DNA of 64,000 nucleotides. Source: Roseiarcus sp963741405. Lineage in GTDB: Bacteria; Pseudomonadota; Alphaproteobacteria; Rhizobiales; Beijerinckiaceae. Position 1 is the first letter of the stretch, and the number at the start of each line of letters is the position of its first letter. Positions 59,754-64,000 of the stretch are shown here, piece by piece. The notes beneath the pieces are model-generated. The model was not told where the DNA came from. It saw nothing but the letters and a program-made list of their open reading frames with translations, and did not search any database. The stretch lies in contig CAVUHX010000039.1 of the NCBI GenBank assembly GCA_963741405.1, positions 992,001 to 1,056,000 of the forward strand. The letters are read 5' to 3'. Both the position numbers and the translations under genes were made by a program.

Positions 59754-60672
59754 ATGACCGACAAGACAACCATGACCTACTACCCCGGCTGCTCGTCGCA
59801 GGGCAGCGGCCGCCACCTCGACGAATCGCTTGCGCGCCGTCATGCCCGAGGTCGGGATCAAGCTCGACGACATCGACGACTGGAACTGCTGCGGCGCCTC
59901 GGTCGGCCATATCGGCGGCGGGCAATTGCCCAATCTCGCCCTCACCGGGCGCAACCTCGCCCAGGCGCAGAAGAAGGGAACGCAGGACGTCGTGACCGGA
60001 TGCGCCGCCTGCTACCTCAACACCCACGGCGGCAACGAGAAGATCAAGGCCGACGTGAAGAAGCGCGCCGAGGTCAACGAGGCGCTCGGCGCCGGCGGCC
60101 TCAAATATGACGGCGACCTCAAGGTGCGCCACGCCTGCGAGGTGCTGGTCAACGAGGTCGGCGTCGAGGCGATCGAAAAACGGGTGACCAACCCGCTGAC
60201 GGGCCTGAAGGTCGCAGGCTATGTCGGCTGCCAGACGGTCCGCCCGTTCGCCGGAACGCAAGCCGGCGGCGACTACGACTGCTACGACGATCCGACCTTC
60301 CTCGACGACTTCACCAAGGCCTGCGGGGCGGAGGCGGTTCCCTTCGCCCACAAGACGTCGTGCTGCGGCGGCTCGATCGCGGTGATGAGCCCGGATCGCA
60401 CCCTGCATCTGATGAAGGCGATCCTCGAAGAGGCGAAGACGCAGGGGGCCGACGTCATCTCGACGCCCTGCCCGCTCTGCCAGACCAATGTCGAGATGTA
60501 CCAGCCGATGATCAACGAGAAGTTCGGCACCGACTACAACATTCCGGTCGTCTTCTATTCGCAGCTGATGGCGGTCGCCTTCGGCATGGACGGGCAGAAG
60601 GACGCGGCCCTCAACCGCAACACCATCCGCGCCGAGAAGCTCGAGGCGATGGCGAAGACAGGCGGCAAGTAG
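59754..60672 (+). CDS. hdrB: HdrB-like CCG-domain protein with a one-base frameshift
   Basis: The ATG at 59754 has AGGGAGG before it and encodes TYYPGCSSQGSGRHLDESL. The rest, from AVMPEVGIKLDDIDDWNCCG to EAMAKTGGK at 60672, is in the next frame. One extra T in CGCTTGCGCG at 59830-59831 accounts for the shift. Both CCG domains are complete: YPGC, WNCCGAS, GCAACYLN and GYVGCQ, TSCCGGS, CPLCQTN, the ligands of the two noncubane [4Fe-4S] clusters of HdrB. HdrB reduces a heterodisulfide or other thiol-linked acceptor. If real, the shift would leave a protein lacking the first ligand. Confidence 0.88.
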
Positions 60673-60702
60673 GGACGCATTTCGAGCCTCGGCGCCCGCG
60701 CC

Positions 60703-60963
60703 GTTTCCGGGCGCGTTTTGAGCGATTTCAGTGGGTTGCGGCGCCATTTCCGGGCGAGCGCATCTTCCATGTCGCCCCTTTTTGTCATGCCCGCGAAAAG
60801 CGGGCGCCCAGAGATGACGGGCGCTGAAGGTTCGACGGAAGGGGCGGCGGCTCCGGGTCCCCGTTTCCGCGAGGGCGACACCGTTGGATAGACGGCGCCC
60901 GCGAAGGGTCATTCCCGGGCGCGGATTAAGGGATTTCAACGGCTTACGGCGCCATTTCCGCGC
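60703..60963. repeat. REP-like and direct repeats downstream of hdrB
   Basis: Two similar blocks of about 53 bases (60703-60755 and 60911-60963) share GGGCGCG, ATTTCA and GGCGCCATTTCC. Between them a palindromic core runs GTCATGCCCGCGAAAAGC through GGGC to GATGAC (60784-60818), related to the element at 3854-3969. A shorter version (TTTCAACGGCTTAGGCGCC) occurs at about 1993-2011. No gene is present in the interval 60673-61190. Confidence 0.65.
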
Positions 60964-61195
60964 CAATCGTCGCTCGAGCGCCGTCATCGATTCAAAGGGC
61001 TCCGCGGACTGAAGCCGTTCTCCAAAATCGCGCACAAGCGCCTCAGCCAGGGCGGTCATTCCCATCACCATCGTCCCATCCCATTGCCGGTCCCGGCTTC
61101 ATTATATGTTCGCTTTTTGTTCTCGTCAATGTTTTTGCCGCGCGGGGTTGGTTTTCCCGAGAGAGAGACCCGAAGCCGGTTCCGCCCGCTGGAAG

Positions 61196-61450
61196 GTGCG
61201 CGCCGTGCCGATGAGCGAACGGCGCGCGGAGCCTTTCGAATCTCTTGAATTCGCCGGGCAGCCCAAAATAGAAGGCGCTGTCAGCGGAATTCCCAAAGGC
61301 GAAAGCGTCGGCCGGCCGGTCGGTTCGGATGCGTTCCTCGCTGCGCTGGAAACCTGGACCCGCCGCCGCCTCCGCGCCCTCAAGCGCGGGCCCAAGCCAA
61401 AGGACGACGGAGCGACCGCGGCGGGCGAAGTAAACTGCACTGTCACCTGA
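61196..61450 (+). pseudogene. C-terminal relic of a REP-associated tyrosine transposase
   Basis: The frame reads FESLEFAGQPKIEG, then GRPVGSDAFLAALETWTRRR, LRALKRGPKPKDD, EVNCTVT. GRPxGSxxFxxxLE followed by LxxxKRGPKPK is the typical C-terminus of RAYT (IS200-like, Y1) proteins. The catalytic HUH and Tyr part is missing. It lies next to REP-like repeats, the usual partner sequences of RAYTs. Confidence 0.65.
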
Positions 61451-61537
61451 ACCCGCGGAACACCCGGAACCCCGGCGCCTCGTGGGCCGACACCTGAAAT
61501 TCGGGCCCGCCGGGCCCATATGCGGCCTCGGAGCGTC

Positions 61538-61873
61538 ATGTTCAAACCGGATTCGCGCGGCGTGGACAAAATCGATGAGCTGGAAACGCGGATCGTCGAC
61601 CTTCGCGACTCGATCGCGCGCAGCCGCAGGCTCATGCTGGCCGGGCGCGCCGCGGCCGCGGCTGGAGTGGCGCTTCTCGCCTGCCTCCTGATCGGCCTCA
61701 TCGACTTCACGCCGGTCCGGATGATCGTGGCGATCGCGCTCGCGATCGGCGGCGTGGTGCTCTCGGGCAGCAGCCGGTCGAGCACCGAGCTTTTGGAGCG
61801 TTCGCTGACGCGGCTCGAGGCCGAGAGGAATGCGGCGATCGATGGCGCCGAATTCGTCCAGTTCGGAGAGTGA
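61538..61873 (+). CDS. Two-helix membrane protein with coiled-coil ends
   Basis: A 111-residue protein: charged coiled-coil-like start (VDKIDELETRIVDLRDSIAR), two membrane helices (about 35-56 and 61-78: AAAAAGVALLACLLIGLIDF, MIVAIALAIGGVVLSG), and a charged helix (STELLERSLTRLEAERNAAI). Small proteins of this layout are frequent in Rhizobiales; function unknown. ATG 61538 is preferred over 61520. Confidence 0.65.
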   Translation: MFKPDSRGVDKIDELETRIVDLRDSIARSRRLMLAGRAAAAAGVALLACLLIGLIDFTPVRMIVAIALAIGGVVLSGSSRSSTELLERSLTRLEAERNAAIDGAEFVQFGE

Positions 61874-61981
61874 GCCGAAAGACCCGTCCCCTCGAAAACC
61901 TCCCGTCGGACGATGGCGAAATTCAAAACTTCGGCTATAGAAGCGCCGTCCCTTCTGTCTTAAGGCGCAGCGAGCCTCCGC

Positions 61982-62788
61982 ATGCCCGTCCATTCCCTGA
62001 TCCGATCAACCGCCGTGGGACTGACGACCTTCGGCGCCAGCCTCGTGGGCCTGGCTCTCCAATGGGTCGTGCCCGCCGAGGCGTTGACCGCATCGAAAGG
62101 ATCGGTCGGCGCGATGGTCGGGATCGTGGGTTTGCTGCTCGCGCTCGTTCTCGGCCTGCTGGTGTTCACCGCCTTCTCGGTGTTCACGACGCAACAGTCG
62201 GAAGCCTATTCCCTCGGGCCCGTCGTCGCCGAGATCGAGTCGGCGCTCGAACGCTATGGACCGGAAGCGCTCGGCGGCCGGGCCGGCCTGCGCGCGGCCC
62301 TGCAGCGGACGCGTCTCCGCTTTTTTGGAGACGCGACGCGCGGGCCCCGGCCGTTCACCTTCGAGGAGATGAAGGCGACGCTCGGCGGCCTCGACAGCTA
62401 TTTCGACAGCCTGAAGCCCGCGACCGACTCGCAGCGGCGCCTGCTCGATTCGGCCAGGGATCTCGCCCGAAAATACCAGGACACGCAGATGCTGATGACG
62501 CGCCAGCTCGCGAGCCCGTTCCCTCCCTATATCCTCGCCGTCGTGGTCTGCTGGGCGTCGGCTTTGTTCCTCGGCAACGGCCTGGTGGCGGCCCCGAACG
62601 CGGTCACGATCATCGCGCATCTTGCCGGCGCGACCGCGATCGCGAGCGCGGTGTTTCTGATCCTCGAGCTCAGCCAGCCCTACACCGGCGTCATCCGGCT
62701 CTCGTCCGCCGGCGTCGACCGGGCGCTGCAAGTCCTCGGCGAGGCGGACGCGGCGCCGGGGGAAATGAGGGAGAGGGTCAAAGGCTGA
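61982..62788 (+). CDS. DUF4239/bestrophin-like membrane protein
   Basis: A 268-residue protein with two membrane helices near the N-terminus, a soluble middle of about 110 residues and two helices near the C-terminus. The ending LELSQPYTGVIRLSSAGVDR followed by ALQVLG matches the DUF4239 (bestrophin-like) signature. Members are widespread and uncharacterised; bestrophins are anion channels, but this relation is distant. 108 bases after the previous gene on the same strand. Confidence 0.78.
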   Translation: MPVHSLIRSTAVGLTTFGASLVGLALQWVVPAEALTASKGSVGAMVGIVGLLLALVLGLLVFTAFSVFTTQQSEAYSLGPVVAEIESALERYGPEALGGRAGLRAALQRTRLRFFGDATRGPRPFTFEEMKATLGGLDSYFDSLKPATDSQRRLLDSARDLARKYQDTQMLMTRQLASPFPPYILAVVVCWASALFLGNGLVAAPNAVTIIAHLAGATAIASAVFLILELSQPYTGVIRLSSAGVDRALQVLGEADAAPGEMRERVKG

Positions 62789-63220
62789 GGCTTGGATGAT
62801 TGGAGCGGGCACAAACGCGGCGGAATTGAAAAATGCACTGTCACGGTGACCCTCAGCTATCCCCTCATTTTTTCGAGGGCGAAAATGCAACTTGAGGTTG
62901 GCGCCCCGCTGCGACAAGTCTCGTATGACGAGTCCTGAAGCGCGAGATCGCGGCTCCGAATTGCCGAAAAAGAGGTCGCGCCATGCTCATCGTGGAACCT
63001 TACGGCCCTCCGTTGACCCTTATGAGGGCCAAAAAGCCTCGAAATCTGGCGGTTCTCGAAATGAGGGGATTCCTGAGCGGTAACCCCCAGATTTGTACTG
63101 TGAGCTGGATCACAGTCGTGGGCATTTATTTATGCTAGGCTTGCTCTTAGGTAATTGTCATCAATAATGCAAATGAGAACGTCTGTTTGAGCTACATCTT
63201 CGGTGTGAAATGGTGACGCC
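62789..63220. other. Gene-free interval
   Basis: No supported gene. A 52-codon frame from ATG 62983 lacks a ribosome site and family signal. From about 63100 the base composition becomes AT-richer, marking the start of the next, probably acquired, region; ATAATGCAAATGAGAACG near 63164 may contain promoter elements for the gene at 63221. Confidence 0.4.
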
Positions 63221-64000
63221 ATGGCACATTTTTTCAAACCTGCAAATGAGCCTTCAGACGGCTATACAGTCGACCGTAAACTCGCACCGGATTCCGTGGG
63301 GAGTATAGAGGTCGGCGTCGGTACGTCGAAACGAATTGGACTTTGGGGTGGCAAGCAACTCTGGGTAAAGTCTAAGCATCCTGCAATCGTGTCCAACCCA
63401 ATACTGGTTCGTACGTTGGGTAGCGATACCGCCGTGCTGACGATCGAAGGTAAAGCGATCGGAATCGCGTTGGTGGAAACAGGACAAGGCAACAACAATT
63501 GGGTGTCACTTGAAGTAAGGGTGATTTCTGCTAACACGGCCACTCTATTGCCGGCGAACATGGCTTCAAGGCCATTCCCGTCAGACTTTCTACAACAGGC
63601 ATCCGCAAACTTCTCGGTTGGTTTTGCAGAAGGGCTCGCCGCCAAGATCGACGGCGATCTTGGAAAGACGCTGTCTGAGAAGATCCTTGCAGATAAGCTC
63701 AATTTCTACGTGGGCTACGTATCTGGTCTTGCCTCTGGACTTCTTGGCGGACTCACATCTCTCTTGAAGCTACTTTGGGATGTAGCTCAATTTGCTGAAG
63801 CCACATCGATGCCGCGAGTTATGGACACGCTTGCAAAGGAGGGCTATCTTACGATCACCAGCAAAGCGCATCGCACTATGCGTGCACTTCAACTTGAGAA
63901 GGCGCGAAAGACTGCGGGCCTCATCGTTGACCTGATCGAAGAAATTTCATCGAAGCCGATGCTTTACGTCTCTAAGTCAAGGGCGTCCGGCGTTCTTCTT
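63221..64000 (+). CDS. Uncharacterised large protein, 5' part (runs off the window)
   Basis: An uninterrupted frame of 260 codons from ATG 63221 to the window end with no stop. The N-terminal part (SIEVGVGTSKRIGLWGGKQL, NPILVRTLGSDTAVLTIEGK) looks like a beta-rich carbohydrate- or Ig-like module. The middle has a Gly-rich amphipathic segment (FYVGYVSGLASGLLGGLTSL, LKLLWDVAQFAEA) and then a helical part (TSKAHRTMRALQLEKARKTA). No family recognised. The DNA is AT-richer than the core, like the acquired pair at 34.7-37.2 kb. The layout resembles the N-terminal part of polymorphic-toxin or contact-dependent proteins, but this is only an impression. Confidence 0.6.
   Translation, partial: MAHFFKPANEPSDGYTVDRKLAPDSVGSIEVGVGTSKRIGLWGGKQLWVKSKHPAIVSNPILVRTLGSDTAVLTIEGKAIGIALVETGQGNNNWVSLEVRVISANTATLLPANMASRPFPSDFLQQASANFSVGFAEGLAAKIDGDLGKTLSEKILADKLNFYVGYVSGLASGLLGGLTSLLKLLWDVAQFAEATSMPRVMDTLAKEGYLTITSKAHRTMRALQLEKARKTAGLIVDLIEEISSKPMLYVSKSRASGVLL

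Noticed and set aside
62983..63140. 52-codon frame beginning LIVEPYGPPLTLMRAKKPRN
   Set aside because: No ribosome site and no recognised family; the interval looks like a decayed boundary. Kept as gene-free.
1..64000. Genome-wide amber recoding
   Set aside because: TAG ends normal genes here (for example 356-358, 1959-1961, 5599-5601), so in-frame TAGs are more simply mutations; a suppressor tRNA remains worth a check.

Overview
The window is GC-rich chromosomal DNA from an alphaproteobacterium, most likely of the order Hyphomicrobiales (Rhizobiales) near the Beijerinckiaceae/Methylocystaceae. The basis is gene style and content: a gatCAB operon, a dprA-plsY-pyrC' run, PPK2, an alphaproteobacterial-type SohB, isovaleryl-CoA dehydrogenase, and many IS3/IS21/IS110/IS5 elements. 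This placement is inference from protein character; no rRNA is present.

Layout. 1-5.6 kb: the end of a phosphate acetyltransferase, an EamA carrier, PPK2, a NUDIX hydrolase, a PF04008 protein with a shifted C-terminus, an Xre-RES toxin-antitoxin pair split by a small palindromic element, and SohB. 6-10.7 kb: a one-strand cluster with an exported Cys/His protein, a Tat-exported CuA protein with a His/Met-rich insert, an unusual heme-copper oxidase subunit I that lacks two expected active-site histidines, two tiny membrane proteins and two cytochromes c. 10.8-21.8 kb: a mixed stretch of gene relics, an ISAs1 transposase, ettA, a decayed Phd/VapC pair, a HAD hydrolase, an Acg-like nitroreductase, a frameshifted FkbM methyltransferase, tRNA-Ser(GCU) and a GST with an internal amber codon. 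22-34.6 kb: a mostly ordinary core with a histone H1-like repeat protein, gatCAB, ruvX, dprA, plsY, a catalytically degenerate dihydroorotase, three small heat-shock proteins and ivd.

34.7-51.2 kb is a mobile-element landing zone. An IS3-family element splits an exported-protein gene in frame, and its ORF can be rebuilt exactly. Two further IS3-family elements sit at one target site in a second secreted-protein gene. A group II intron of about 2 kb has been inflated to 7.9 kb by nested insertions: a second copy of the first IS3 element, an IS110 element, an IS21 element inside the IS110 leader, and an IS5 element. The intron reverse transcriptase can be traced across all of them.

51.4-64 kb: lipB, a frameshifted DUF707 gene, a SulP anion transporter, and a four-gene qmoA-qmoB-hdrC-hdrB electron-transfer operon of the type used in dissimilatory sulfur metabolism (hdrB carries a one-base frameshift). 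After these come REP-like repeats with a relic of a REP-associated transposase, two membrane proteins, and an AT-richer orphan gene that runs off the window end.

Single-base frameshifts and in-frame stops are frequent in otherwise intact genes. They could be real decay or consensus errors, and the sequence alone cannot decide.
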